A DNA stretch of 64,000 nucleotides from Liolophura sinensis (lineage: Eukaryota > Mollusca > Polyplacophora > Chitonida > Chitonidae). Shown one piece after another: positions 13,501-27,609 of the stretch. The DNA is taken from the NCBI RefSeq assembly GCF_032854445.1, contig NC_088301.1, forward strand, positions 31,914,402-31,978,401, given 5' to 3'. Each line of letters starts with the position of its first letter. Position 1 is the stretch's first letter. Under the pieces are notes generated by a model. It was not told the DNA's origin and did no database searches. It saw only the letters and a list, made by a program, of their open reading frames with translations. The position numbers and the translations under genes were made by a program.

Positions 13501-16500
13501 TGGTTGTGGATACTTTGCATGAGACTGTGCTTATGATATCAAAAAGAAAACAGTGGACTTGCTCTGTTGCTACTTTAAATTGCTGAATATGTACATCAAT
13601 AGCAAAGCTAGAAATCCTCCAGTTGTTTACTTTATTTTACTTTACACGTAAATAGATTTTCAGAGGCACACAAAGGGAGGTAACTGCAGGAGAATAAATG
13701 CACATGATCTTTGGATATAAGCACAAGATCATTGGCTACTTTACTTTACACGCAAATAGATGTCAGAGAGGCGCACAAAGGGAGCATAAGCACAAGAGCA
13801 TTGGCTATGTCATTGTGAATGTGGTATATTACTTGGTGAGTGATGTTGCTTTGCTTGACTGCGTTATCGTTGTTCACATATTTTGCAGAATGTCGTGTGG
13901 CCGTTTATTGAATATGCAAAATATGCAAGAATGACTCTATGAGGTGTAATAATAATAGTAATAATAATAATAATAAATGTTGACATTTATGACAGGTCCA
14001 TCTGTGCTGGAGGTGTTCAACACTCTGTTACGTCACCTGCGGATCTCCGTGGACAGTCCCGGATCAGACAATAGCCCCACAGAGCGGCGTTTCCAGGAGT
14101 CTGTCATTAACACTATTGGTCAGTTTGCTGAAACCGTCAAACCCTTTATCATTATGTTTTTACTTCACGTTAGCCTGAAACCAATTTTGGCCATATAGTA
14201 ATTACTATAGCCATGTGTATCCATCACCTAAACATTTTGAGAACAATTTTATGTCTCATTATTAAATTTGGTGAAACTGTTTATTTTCTCTCTCGTAGAA
14301 AACTTATAGAAAATGAGTGTTGTCTGATAATATTATACTGGTTCTGCTAGGTTTCCTCCCACCATTGTATAAGTGTGATATTCTGGAATAATACGCCAAT
14401 CAAGTAAATAAATGATGATATAACTCGAAAACTGCTTATTGTAACAGAAATATTGCCTTGCATTTCATAGAACGAATCTCTGCTTTCAGGTGAATTTGCC
14501 AACAACTTGCCAGACTATCAGAAGATTGAAATTATGATGTTTGTGATGAGTAAGATGCCTCAGTCAACAGAGGAAGACATGGAGGGGTAAGACCTTGTAG
14601 CAGTGAACCATGCATGTGGGGTAGTGGTTATCTGCCCATGGCTCCTAGGTGGCCGGTGTCACATAGAAAATAGCGCTAAAATTAAATCAACCCTATTGCC
14701 TTCAATGAGTCTGGTATGCTATAAACACTTAGAAATCATGTAATTTTTTAAAATATTTGAATCTCACAGTTATGTATATGATTGATTGTCATTCTGCAGC
14801 ATACTAAACCAAAGGTTTTTTTTAATTTGTGGCCAACCAGTCGAAACAAATTTATCTCAATAATTTTAAGGGCATAAAAGTTTCTACCACCAAAAGTATG
14901 GTTAATTGTATACGTGTTTGACATATTCCTTATGATACAGGGGCCAGATGGATGTCCAACTGCAGACAACATTACTCAAGACACTACTTAAGGTGGGTAC
15001 TACATATAGTTTTTTTATTCTTATAGCCACACCACTCTGTGTACCCTACAATACTGTATAGCCTCGCCATGCTGTGTATCCCTACTATACTGTATAGCTT
15101 CACCATGCAGTGTAATCTCCACCAATGTACTATATAGCCTCACCATGCTGTGTATCTCCACTATACTGTATAGCATCATCATGCAGTGTATCCCCACTAT
15201 ATGTATAGCCTCACCATGCTGTGTATCCTAACTGTTCTGTGTAACCTCATTATGTTGTGTATCCTCCCTATAGTGTGTACCTCAACTACATATGTGCTGT
15301 GTATCCTCACTATACTGTGTAGCCTAATTGTACTGTGTATCCTCACTACATGTGTGCTGTGTAACTTGACTATGCTGCGTAGCCTCACTATACGGTGTAA
15401 CATAACAATGCTGTGTAGCTTCACTACATGTATGCTGTGTATTCTCACTACATGTGTACTGTGTATCCTCACTACATATGTGCTGTGTATTCTCACTACA
15501 TGTGTGCTATGTATCCTCACTACTTGCGTGCTGTGTATCCTCACTATGCTGTGCAGCGTAACTATGCTGTATATCCTCACTACCTATATGCTGTGTATCC
15601 GCACTATACTGTGTAGCCTAATTGTGCTGTGTATCCTCGCTATACTATGTAGCCTAACTGTGCTGTGCATCCTCACTACACGTATGCTGTGGATATCTTT
15701 TCTACAGGTTTTTTGATCATTCCATTGCTGAAAGTGCAAATGAATTTGCAATTTGTGGTATTTTGTGTTGTAGGTTGCCACCAAGTACAAAACTGTGCTG
15801 ATGTCTAATGCCTTTCCTTCGGAGCTTCTGCGCCCCTTGTTGAGGATGTCCCTGGCCAGTGATCCCGGAATGAGACTCATTGTCCAGGACATCCTCCACA
15901 CGCTAATTGACCGACACAACAACACAGCCAAGCTCACCACTGTCCGGTAATAGTTTATAGCTATTTATGTCATGCCCAAGATTATGTATAGTTTTTAGTT
16001 CCCTGTCGGCACTGGAGAGCACTTCAGGTTTACGCCATGTCATGGACAGCTCCCATGTGCTTGTGTTATCTGGGTTGTTTGGACACCTTATGTCTTAAAC
16101 AGAACACAGTAATGCATGTACATTTTTCAGTGGACGATATATTTAGCACATTACTTCATAATGTTTGAATGTTGCCCTGAAACTTCACAACGTTACTTCT
16201 TTAGTATCGTAACATGAAAACAAAATAAGGCCTTAAAGTACTGATCTTTTTATTTGTTTGTTTGTGATTTTGTCTTGTTTCAGCATTCCCAAAGATATAT
16301 CTCAGCTTGGTTTGACAGTGGACAAGTGTTCCAGACAGGATATCATGTTCATGAAACGGGTAAGTCAAGCAACATCCTAACTCACCAAGCCAAACTTATT
16401 TACCCTATATAACCTGAAAATTCGACCACAAAAAAGCATTTTGGGAGGCAAATAAATGTCATAGGATATTACTTCTGGTGCCAAAATTTACATTTTCCAA

Positions 16501-19500
16501 ATAGGATATCATCATATCTTCCAAGCAACTTAAAAAGAACCTTTCTAAAATCAGTAGAACTCCCAGAATCTGGAAAAATGAGCAACTTAGTCATGGACAA
16601 AATTTTATGTCATTTGGGGTATTTCAGGATGTTGAAGGAAAAGACAACTCAAAACTGAGACACTACCTGTGCAACGTAAATACTACATGTAGATTTTAGT
16701 TGTAGGACATCATTTTTGTGCATCATTAATGTAATTCATAAATATTAGCCATTTCAGACGACTGTAATTCATAAGTAATAGCCAGCTTAGAGGATTGTAA
16801 TTCATAGGTATTGGCCAGCTCACACGATTGTAATTTATAAGTATTGACCAGCTCAGAGGACTGTAATTCATAAGTGCTAGCCAGCTCAGAAGACTGTAAT
16901 TCATAAGTATTAGCCAGCTCAGAGGACTGTAATTCATAAGTATTAGCCAGCTCAGATGCAGGCTTAACAAACTTGCTGGGAACTTAATCTGACCAAGCCA
17001 TGATTTACATCTTTCAATGCCACGTGACCTGTGGAAATACTGTACAAGTAGCAGTATTAGCCTGTACTATTGGACAAACCAGATTGTACAAATGGCTGTA
17101 TCAATGTGTGTATTTGTTTGTACATGTGTATGTGTTGATTGCGGCATGCTGTGCTGTCAATCTGTCTAGGTGGGGACAAGTTTCTATGCCCACCTGTATG
17201 AAAACATGGAGAAGGAGTCTAACAGACTGGAGAACTACAAGGCCCTGTACTGTACCATGGCATTGATCAGTATAGAGATGGGAGAGGAAGACATCTTGGT
17301 GGAGCTTCTGCGGCTTGCATTGGACATTCAGGTTGGTTACTGGTTATGCTTTTGGACTTAGCCTGAGAGTTTTTGTTTTTCGCTTAGGAATATTGTGTTT
17401 AGAAACTACACTGTGGTGATTTTGTACACGTGCCATTAATGTTCTTCTGTATCAAGAGAGTGTTAAATGTGATTGGCTGGGAATCGTGTGAACCTTTGGG
17501 AAGGGCTTGTCGTTGCCATTCCTTGTGCAAGACAGCTTCCAGTTGGGCCTGATTAGGCACAGGTGGATTCGTTGCTTGCACATGACGACCATCAGGCCCA
17601 GTTGGAAGCTGCCTCGCACAGGGGATGGCAGCGAATTCCCCTTCAGAGAGTATCAGGAGGCTGACAGGTAGGATGAGGAGAAATGTTGACGTAAAACACT
17701 TTAAGAGATACCAAGTGTAGAAACATTCGACATAGACGTGCACCACTTTAAGAGACACCAAATGGCATTTATCTTGAGTAATTTCAGCCACTGCTTCAAC
17801 ACTGCTCACTCCAGAACCATACTTGTATAGCCATTGTTTCACATCAAGACCAGTGACAACAGACTTAAATGCATGTGTGTTATCATTTTTTGTGTGTATA
17901 TATATATGAGGTTGTTACCCTCTAACCCTGTACCAGACAGATAGCCCACGTGTATCTTGTTTTATTTTGTAGTTAGTTTGCGCCAATTTTGTTTTGTGTT
18001 TCACACGAGAGCGAGTTTTTCAAGGCTTCCCGATCATTTTGGGATATTCCACATTTGACACAGATTAGATGATTTTCAAGTTGTATTTTATTAACTCTGA
18101 CGACCACATTGAAAGATGATTAATTGTGCTCTCAAAAACAACAGTTTAAATTGGTATGACAGGTTTTATGTAGATGTCTTATACCCCAATTTTTGCATAC
18201 CTAGGGCCAGTACACATATACTGTTACTTAATGATCAGTAGCCAAGTGAATAACATAAAGTTATTGCCGTGATCAAAAGGTGTAAGTCGGATAAAAACAT
18301 TAACATTGAAGAAATAATTTTAAGTTTTCAGTGTTGTGAGGATTATGACTTCATTGCTGTTGTTGTACCTTCAAAGCAAACCTATTGACTGGTATTGTGT
18401 GTTGTTGTTGTTGTTAGGATCTGGCCGTGAGCAGTCAGCACTTGACGGTGGCATACCGTTGTGCTATCCATGCCATGGTGGCTGCTTACCTCAACCTGAT
18501 CAGCCAGCTGACGTCCATACCAGCCCTCTACCAGTGCACAGCACAGGTGAGTAGTAGACCTAATCTCCGGGGCCGGTTTGCCGAAAGAGATCGTAGATAC
18601 AGTAGATTTTATTTATTTATTTGATTGGTGGTTTACGACGTACACAAGAATATTTCACTTATACGACAGCGGCCAGCATTATGGTAGGAGGAAACCGGGC
18701 ACAACCCGGGTGAAACCCACGACCATCTGCAGGTTGCTGGTAGACCTTCACACTTACAGTCGGAGAGGAAGCCAATAGATTGTAAACCCTACGATTGATT
18801 GCAAAAATAAGTTACGCTGCTTGCAAGAAGGAATTGAAACATGATTTTTCGTAGTGATGATCCCGATTGCCAACCAGATTTGACTTGTACATAATGTTGG
18901 TCTGTATAAATGTAAAAAGTACCAGTCAATAACTATTTCTTGCCTTCATATTCGAAAGAGTCCTGCATAATATTACTGATTCAGCTGCAAACAACACGGG
19001 AAAAATTGATTTAATCTTTTTCTGCGAAGGACTAACGGTAGGCAGTGTCCCTGCTATATCTATAGCTGTTCGATCCTTGATGTCTCACAAATGATAAAGG
19101 TCAGCTTCCCTGTAATTTTCTTTCCCTGTACGTTTTTGTTAACACACTGCTTCTGTGTAAGATATGAATATTAATTAAGATATATCAAGACATAATAAAG
19201 TATTTGAATGTCATTTGACGTCTCTAACTGCCCCAGCTGTGTATATCTCTGACTGAGTTGAGTGTCAAGTTCCCAGGATTGTAGGCGAGGCTTGATATTT
19301 AATTAGTCTTTAAAAGGATTACCCATTCAACAAGTAGTTCATACCTTTACCCCCCGGGGGGTAAAGCCTTAAACCATGTCCGAAAAATTAGAAAAATTAC
19401 AGCACATTCACATCAACTAATATAATTGTAGTCGTGTCTTAAGGTTTTGGGCTTGTAAGTAATGGTCTTTTGCAGACATGGATTACATCACTTTTTCACT

Positions 19501-22500
19501 CAGATCAGAAAAGCAGATTTCCTTGGACATAGCTAGAACTGTTAGATTCAATTGATCTGTCAAGGGTGTAACCCTCCATAATGTATATTTCAGGTTATTG
19601 AAACTCGTCAAGAGGAGGCTACTCACCTGTTGCCTGAGTTTGCCTTCAAAGAGTTTGATATCACAGACAGGTAAGTTTCACCAGTAGTCAATTCCACATG
19701 CCAAACAGTTACATTACATTTTTTCCACCAAACTGTGTTGCACGGTTTCCTCCCACCATCAAGCTGGCCACAGTCATGTAAGTGAAATACTTTTAGATGT
19801 GTGCTAGGGCAGCACAAGGATTTGGGAGCCTCTCACGAATGTGATCACTGTGAGTTAAAGTCCAGCTCATGTTGGCTGCCTCTCAGGTTGTTCATGTGAA
19901 GGTCTTGCCAGTAACCTGTGGATGGTCATGAGTTTTCCTTGGGCATCTCAGCTTCCACCCACCATCATGCTGATCGTCATCACAGATATACAAGTGAAAT
20001 ATTTTTAAGTATGATGTCTAGCACCAATCAGATAAATAAATAAAATGAATAAATGAATGAATAAATAAATCTTGGATGCTGAACAGTGCTAGTATTGTAA
20101 TTTATAACAACACCATTTGAAACAATATGTTGACTCCCTATTACATTTTACAGTGTTTCTGTTTGTGTTTCTCATTTGGCATAGTTAATGATGTATTTTA
20201 ATGATGTACTATAAACACAGTATCCTATCTTTTTTTGTTTATTTGGAATATTGATTTATGATTTTTGATGGTCCAGGCAACAGCCATTACGGTGTCAGTT
20301 GATCAAGCATCGGTTGTTTAAAGCTGTATAATGTAATGCAATAACACGGATTTAATAACCTTGCCCATCTGTACAATATCCATGTACCTATGTTTTCCCA
20401 ACAGCATGGAGTACCCCTCCCTGGATAACCTCGACCCATCCTACCTGTTTGAACAGTCTGCTATCTCTGAAGCTCTGGACAGCTCAGGATACGACATTTC
20501 CAAACTCAACACGCCGTTTTCAGAGAAAGTGGACTTTATGGGTGAGTGACGTCTGTTCCCCAGACAGTCTCAGACCAGAAATTTTGAATATCAAGCTGAC
20601 ATTTAAAATTGATCACTATATTAAAGTATTGTATGTATATATATCTAGGTAATAATAAGGCAAATAGCTGCAGTATGAAAATAAGGCAAATAGCTACATT
20701 ATGAAAATAAGACAAATAGCTGCAGTATGAAAATAAGGCAAATAGCTGCAGCGTAAGACAAAGGCAAATAGTTGCAGTATGAAAATAAGGCAAATAGCTG
20801 CAGTATGAAAATAAGGCAAATACCTGCAGTATGAAAATAAGGCAAATAGCTGCAGTATGAAACTGGCAATTCTTCAGTTGTTTACCTTTGTTATGAGGTG
20901 TAAATTTGTTTGTTATATCATCTTGTAATACATGCGATTGTGAGAGGGTATCTTCAGTTTTTTATCTCCTGTATAAGCATTGCCAATATCATACCAGTGA
21001 AAGCAGGTTTAAGGTAAATGCTACAAGCAGTACCCTTAATATTTGCATACATGTAAACCACAAAATAAAAATAAGGCGGATGCTCGATGGTTGATGTCCT
21101 ACCTGCATATAGTTATTAGTTACCATAAATTACATCACCGCTTAACCTCTTGTGTATTGGAATCAGGGTTAAGGTAATGTTAGCTGTGGTGTCTCTTAAA
21201 GCACTGCATGTGAGAAGCTCAAGATTTGCATAGTGTGAAACACAGTAACACAAGAGGATGTGCCACTGTTGATGTCTGTTTTCAAGTATGAATTATTGTA
21301 AATTACGCAATTCATTGAGGAATATTACGGCCTGTTTGAATCAAGCACCTATCAGCTTCCTTCAGAAGTTTCTTAGGCACATGTATTTGGTGAGAGCAAC
21401 GTTGTTTCCATTACCCTCAGCATGATGTACCAAATAACTGTGTATGGAACTATAATAGAATACTAATGATCCGTAGGCGTATCTTGTATTATAATCTGGA
21501 CTTTTGTACATTTCATCAAAAATAAGGCTAGATTTATTTTCATTGGTGTTAACTATTTCAGAAAATACAGTTGAGAACCAAAGGCATGCATTGGGGCTTC
21601 TGAAGCCCAACAGTTGTATGTTTGTGTTTGCTATATGATGCTTTATTACAGGGCTGGGTAGAGGCATACATAGGAGCACCAGTGACATCCACTCCATCTC
21701 TCTAGAAATAGACAGTGTGGATGCCTCTCCTACAATGGGACGGGTGAGACACACAGCAGCATGGGGGTGTTATGGTTGATCTATGTGGTGCTGGGAAGTT
21801 GAGTGGGGGTGGAGGGACAGGTTGCTGAGACAGACTGTATGACTTGTCACCTTTTCCATTCATCAGGCTTGTCAAGTAACTCAAAGCACAGGTGTTGCCT
21901 TCCAGCCTTTGGTTATTTGGAAACAATAGCAGATCATTATTATTTCAAGACATAGTGACCTAAAATAATGTTCACAATTGTTATACGTCTGGGTTTAGCA
22001 TTTGTTTGCATGAAATTTCTTAACAAATTCTTCACACATCAATATACAAAAGGCATAATTGTCTGCAGATGGTTGTTGCCAGGATCTGCTCTCAGTTACC
22101 ACCCCTCCCCCTTCCCTCGACATTGTCCAGAGGAGACAGTTATGTAGGGAGATTGTGCTGTGAACCTGTGACACTGGCCTCTGTGTGTTGACTGTTAGAG
22201 TCTAGATTAATGTGGTAGTGGGCATGGTGTATTCTTCAAACTTTTCACCTCTCAGGCTTCCTTTTTGAGCAGGATTTATGTTCCCAGCAATCTGATTGGC
22301 TTTCAAAATGGTTTGTTTGGCGTATAAATTCCACAACTTATATATAAAAATATTTCCTTCTAAATTAGGAATCATATAATAATGAAAAAAAATAAAATTC
22401 AGATCAGAAAATAAAATTTTCACTCTCTTGAATACCTCATTGTTCTAACAGCGTAATAATGACATGCTCCATTGAGTTTCATGTGCAAATGTAATATCAC

Positions 22501-25500
22501 TGGTCATGTTGGCATTGTAACAGAAGACTCTCATAAGCTTTGACTGGTAATGTATATAAGCTTCACTCATATACAGTGAATCTGATAAACTCTGTCACTG
22601 AAAGCTTGTCTTGTAAATATTATTTCCAAAATTAGTCTCTAATTTGCTGCCATCATTGTTTTGTTTTTGTTTTTTTGTTGTTTTGTTTTTTTTGCTCTAA
22701 GTAAGAGCATTAGAGAGGACATTGCGCAGCACTGATATGGGGAAAAGGTTGAGGAATGGCTGTTACTATTTTCTTGTCAACAAGCACTCTCCAGTATAGC
22801 TTGCTACTGTAGAACTACTAAATGGACTTTTTGTTGACTGTGCATGAATCTCTTGCTGTCTTTCTACCTGTCAGCAGATATAGACATCACATTCCCACAA
22901 TTGGAGAGGAGTTCATCAACTTCTTCATGTTCTTCCCTTGAGTCCTTGTTTACCATGGAGGTATTTGGCCGTATGTTTGTGTCTGTTAACATGAAGGCTA
23001 TACTAACAACCTGGCCAAACTCCTCCACTGGTCCCAATATACCATCCTTTCTCACCCCAGATATCGTGTATCCTTAACCACATTGGCAGGGGACATACCC
23101 TAATTTTCATGTATTGAACTTCTAAAGTGGATATTTTAAGAATAGTTTATGTAGTGAAATATTTGTATTATGGAAGAGCACAAAGAACAATTATTTGTGG
23201 ATAAAATTTAAAAATTGTGGTGGATCTCTCATATACTATTACTGTAATTGCTTATATGCGCATCTTATGTCTGCTGATGTCTAAATCTTGAAATATTTTG
23301 AAAATTCTTGAGAATTTCGGAAAATGATGCCCTGTATTTAAAGAACCATAAAACTATCTGCTCCTAACTAAATTACCTGTATCAAACAACCATAAAACTG
23401 TCTGCTCCTAACTAAATTACCCGTACGTAACAACTATAATACTGTCTGCTCCTAACTAACTTACCTGTATCAAACAACCATAAAACTGTCTGCTCATAAC
23501 TAAATTACCTGTATCTAACAACCATTAAACTACCTGCTCCTAACTAAATTACCTGTATCTAACAACCATAAAACTACCTGCTCCTAACTAAATTACCTGT
23601 ATCTAACAACCATAAAACTGTCTGCTCCTAACTAAATTACCTGTATCTAACAATTATAATACTGTCTGCTCCTAACTAAATTACCCATACATAACAACTA
23701 TAATACTGTCTGCTCCTAAATAAATTACCCGTATCTAACAACTATAATACTGTCTGCTCCTAACTAAATTACCCGTACATAACAACTATAATACTGTCTG
23801 CTCCTAACTAAATTACCCGTACGTAACAACTATAATACCATCTGCTCCTAACTAAATTACCCGTACGTAACAACTATAATACCATCTGCTCCTAACTAAA
23901 TTACCTGTATTTAACAACCATAAAACTACCTGCTCCTAACTAAATTACCCGTATCTAACAACTATAATACTGTCTGCTCATAACTAAATTACCTGTACGT
24001 AACAACTGTAATACTGTCTGCTCCTAACTAAATTACCTGTATCTAACAACCATAAAACTACCTGCTCCTAACTAAATTACCCGTACGTAACAACTATAAT
24101 ACTGTCTGCTCATAACTAAATTACCTGTATCTAACAACCATTAAACTACCTGCTCCTAACTAAATTACCTGTATCTAACAACCATAAAACTACCTGCTCC
24201 TAACTAAATTGCCCGTACATAACAACTATAATGCTGTCTGCTCCTAACTAAATTACCTGTATTTAACAACCATAAAACTGTCTGCTCATAACTAAATTAC
24301 CCGTACATAACAACTATAATACTGTCTGCTCCTAACTAAATCACCCGTACATAACAACCATAAAACTGTCTGCTCCTAACTAAATTACCCGTACATAACA
24401 ACCATAAAACTGTCTGCTCTTAACTAAATTACCCTTACATAACAACTATAATACTGTCTGCTCCTAACTAAATTACCTGTATCTAACAACTATAATACTG
24501 TCTGCTCCTAACTAAATTACCCTTACATAACAACTATAATACTGTCTGCTCCTAACTAAATTACCCGTACATAACAACCATAAAACTGTCTGCTCCTAAC
24601 TAAATTACCCTTACATAACAACTATAAAACTGTCTGCTCCTAACTAAATTACCCGTACGTAACAACTATAATACTGTCTGCTCCTAACTAAATTACCCGT
24701 ACATAACAACCATAAAACTGTCTGCTCCTAACTAAATTACCCGTACATAACAACCATAAAACTGTCTGCTCCTAACTAAATTACCCGTACATAACAACCA
24801 TAAAACTGTCTGCTCCTAACTAAATTACCCGTACGTAACAACTATAATACTGTCTGCTCCTAACTAAATCACCCGTACATAACAACCATAAAACTGTCTG
24901 CTCCTAACTAAATTACCTGTATTTAACAACCATAAAACTGTCTGCTCCTAACTAAATTACCCGTACGTAACAACTATAATACCATCTGCTCCTAACTAAA
25001 TTACCTGTATTTAACAACCATAAAACTACCTGCTCCTAACTAAATTACCCGTATCTAACAACTATAATACTGTCTGCTCATAACTAAATTACCTGTACGT
25101 AACAACTGTAATACTGTCTGCTCCTAACTAAATTACCTGTATCTAACAACCATAAAACTACCTGCTCCTAACTAAATTACCTGTATCTAACAACCATAAA
25201 ACTACCTGCTCCTAACTAAATTGCCCGTACATAACAACTATAATGCTGTCTGCTCCTAACTAAATTACCTGTATTTAACAACCATAAAACTGTCTGCTCC
25301 TAACTAAATTACCCGTACATAACAACTATAATACTGTCTGCTCCTAACTAAATTACCCGTATGTAACAACCATAAAACTGTCTGCTCCTAACTAAATTAC
25401 CTGTATCTAACAACCATAAAACTACCTGCTCCTAACTAAATTACCCGTACGTAACAACTATAATACTGTCTGCTCATAACTAAATTACCTGTATCTAACA

Positions 25501-27556
25501 ACCATTAAACTACCTGCTCCTAACTAAATTACCCGTACATAACAACTATAATACTGTCTGCTCCTAACTAAATCACCCGTACATAACAACCATAAAACTG
25601 TCTGCTCCTAACTAAATTACCCGTACATAACAACCATAAAACTGTCTGCTCTTAACTAAATTACCCTTACATAACAACTATAATACTGTCTGCTCCTAAC
25701 TAAATTACCTGTATCTAACAACTATAATACTGTCTGCTCCTAACTAAATTACCCTTACATAACAACTATAATACTGTCTGCTCCTAACTAAATTACCCGT
25801 ACATAACAACCATAAAACTGTCTGCTCCTAACTAAATTACCCTTACATAACAACTATAAAACTGTCTGCTCCTAACTAAATTACCCGTACGTAACAACTA
25901 TAATACTGTCTGCTCCTAACTAAATTACCCGTACATAACAACCATAAAACTGTCTGCTCCTAACTAAATTACCCGTACATAACAACCATAAAACTGTCTG
26001 CTCCTAACTAAATTACCCGTACGTAACAACTATAATACTGTCTGCTCCTAACTAAATCACCCGTACATAACAACCATAAAACTGTCTGCTCCTAACTAAA
26101 TTACCCGTATTTAACAACCATAAAACTGTCTGCTCATAACTAAATTACCCGTACATAACAACTATAATACTGTCTGCTCCTAACTAAATTACCCTTACAT
26201 AACAACTATAATACTGTCTGCTCCTAACTAAATTACCCGTACGTAACAACTATAATACTGTCTGCTCCTAACTAAATTACCTGTATTTAACAACCATAAA
26301 ACTACCTGCTCATAACTAAATTACCTGTATCTAACAACCATAAAACTGTCTGCTCCTAACTAAATTACCTGTATCTAACAACTATAATACTGTCTGCTCC
26401 TAACTAAATTACCCGTACATAACAACTATAATACTGTCTGCTCCTAACTAAATTACCCGTATCTAACAACTATAATACTGTCTGCTCCTAACTAAATTAC
26501 CTGTATTTAAAGAACCATAAAACTGTCTGCTCCTAACTAAATTACCTGTATTTAATAACCATCAAAATCCCTGCTCATAACTAAATTACCCAAGTCTAGC
26601 TACATTAAGACTACCTGAGCTTAATTAACTTACCTTTATCTAACAACCTTAAAAGTTAAGTTCTCATTACTAGGTTTCCAGTATCTACCATTCATAGAGC
26701 TGCCAGCTCATAACGACACGTAAATAACAGGGATTTGACAACCATAAAAATGCCTGCTCATAACTAATATGTAACAGGTATCTAACAAAATTTTAAGAAA
26801 TGTTCATTACTGAAAAACTTGTATCTAACAACCATAAAATACCCTGCCTCTGAATAAATAACCTGCACATAGCCATCACAAATGCCCTGTGCTAATGTAA
26901 TCATTTGGCTGTAACTATTTCATCAATTATTTTGACAATTTTTCCTTGTGTTGCATGCTGTCCTTGTCTTTATCACTTTGTCTTTCGTTTTTTGTGTGTT
27001 AGATTAATAGATTAATGGGAACTACAGCTCCCAGGTGATACATGTAAGCCAAACCCAAAGAGATTTATGTATCCAAGCTTTTTGTACACAAGGGAACACA
27101 TGTTGGAACTGGTTTGATTATACATTGTCGGCAAAATATGACTGATTGTCACTTGCTCTCAGGAAGACCATATTGTCATTATAGATTCTTTATTAAAATG
27201 ATTTGTCCTCACTTTGGTCATATCTTATTCCTGATTCAGCAATACTAATAATGGTTACTTAAATGTTTACAAAAATGCAGAAGGTCCTGGCTTTTATACT
27301 GCTGGACATCGCATACACTTGACCAATGAGATCAAGAATGAATTTCACCCTTGCACAAGTTGATTTGTTGTGTCTTTATTTGAGGTGATATGTCAGGCAC
27401 TTGGCCATATGTGGGAAAGATCTGTTAGCAACCTGTGTTTGGTGGTTGGTTTCCCCTGCGCTCTGCCAGCTTTCCTCCCACCCGAATGTTGACCACTGTC
27501 CTAGAAGTGAGATATTCTTGAATATGGCGTAAAACATCAAACAAATAAATAAGTAA

Positions 27557-27609
<53 letters not shown>

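Noticed and set aside
15186-15716. 176-codon open frame on + and 127-codon frame on -
   Set aside because: Both arise from the CTGTGTATCCTCACTA-type tandem repeat; the translations are low-complexity repeats of a few residues and overlap each other.
22844-23077. Possible extra EFR3 exon (Ser-rich frame after TCAGCAG)
   Set aside because: The flanking exons (ending 21743 and starting 27680) already join in phase 0; in that phase this stretch reads into TAG, and it has no family similarity I can see.
23331-26590. CRISPR-like regular repeats
   Set aside because: The 44-bp units abut directly, variants are shared between units, and there are no cas genes; it is a satellite.
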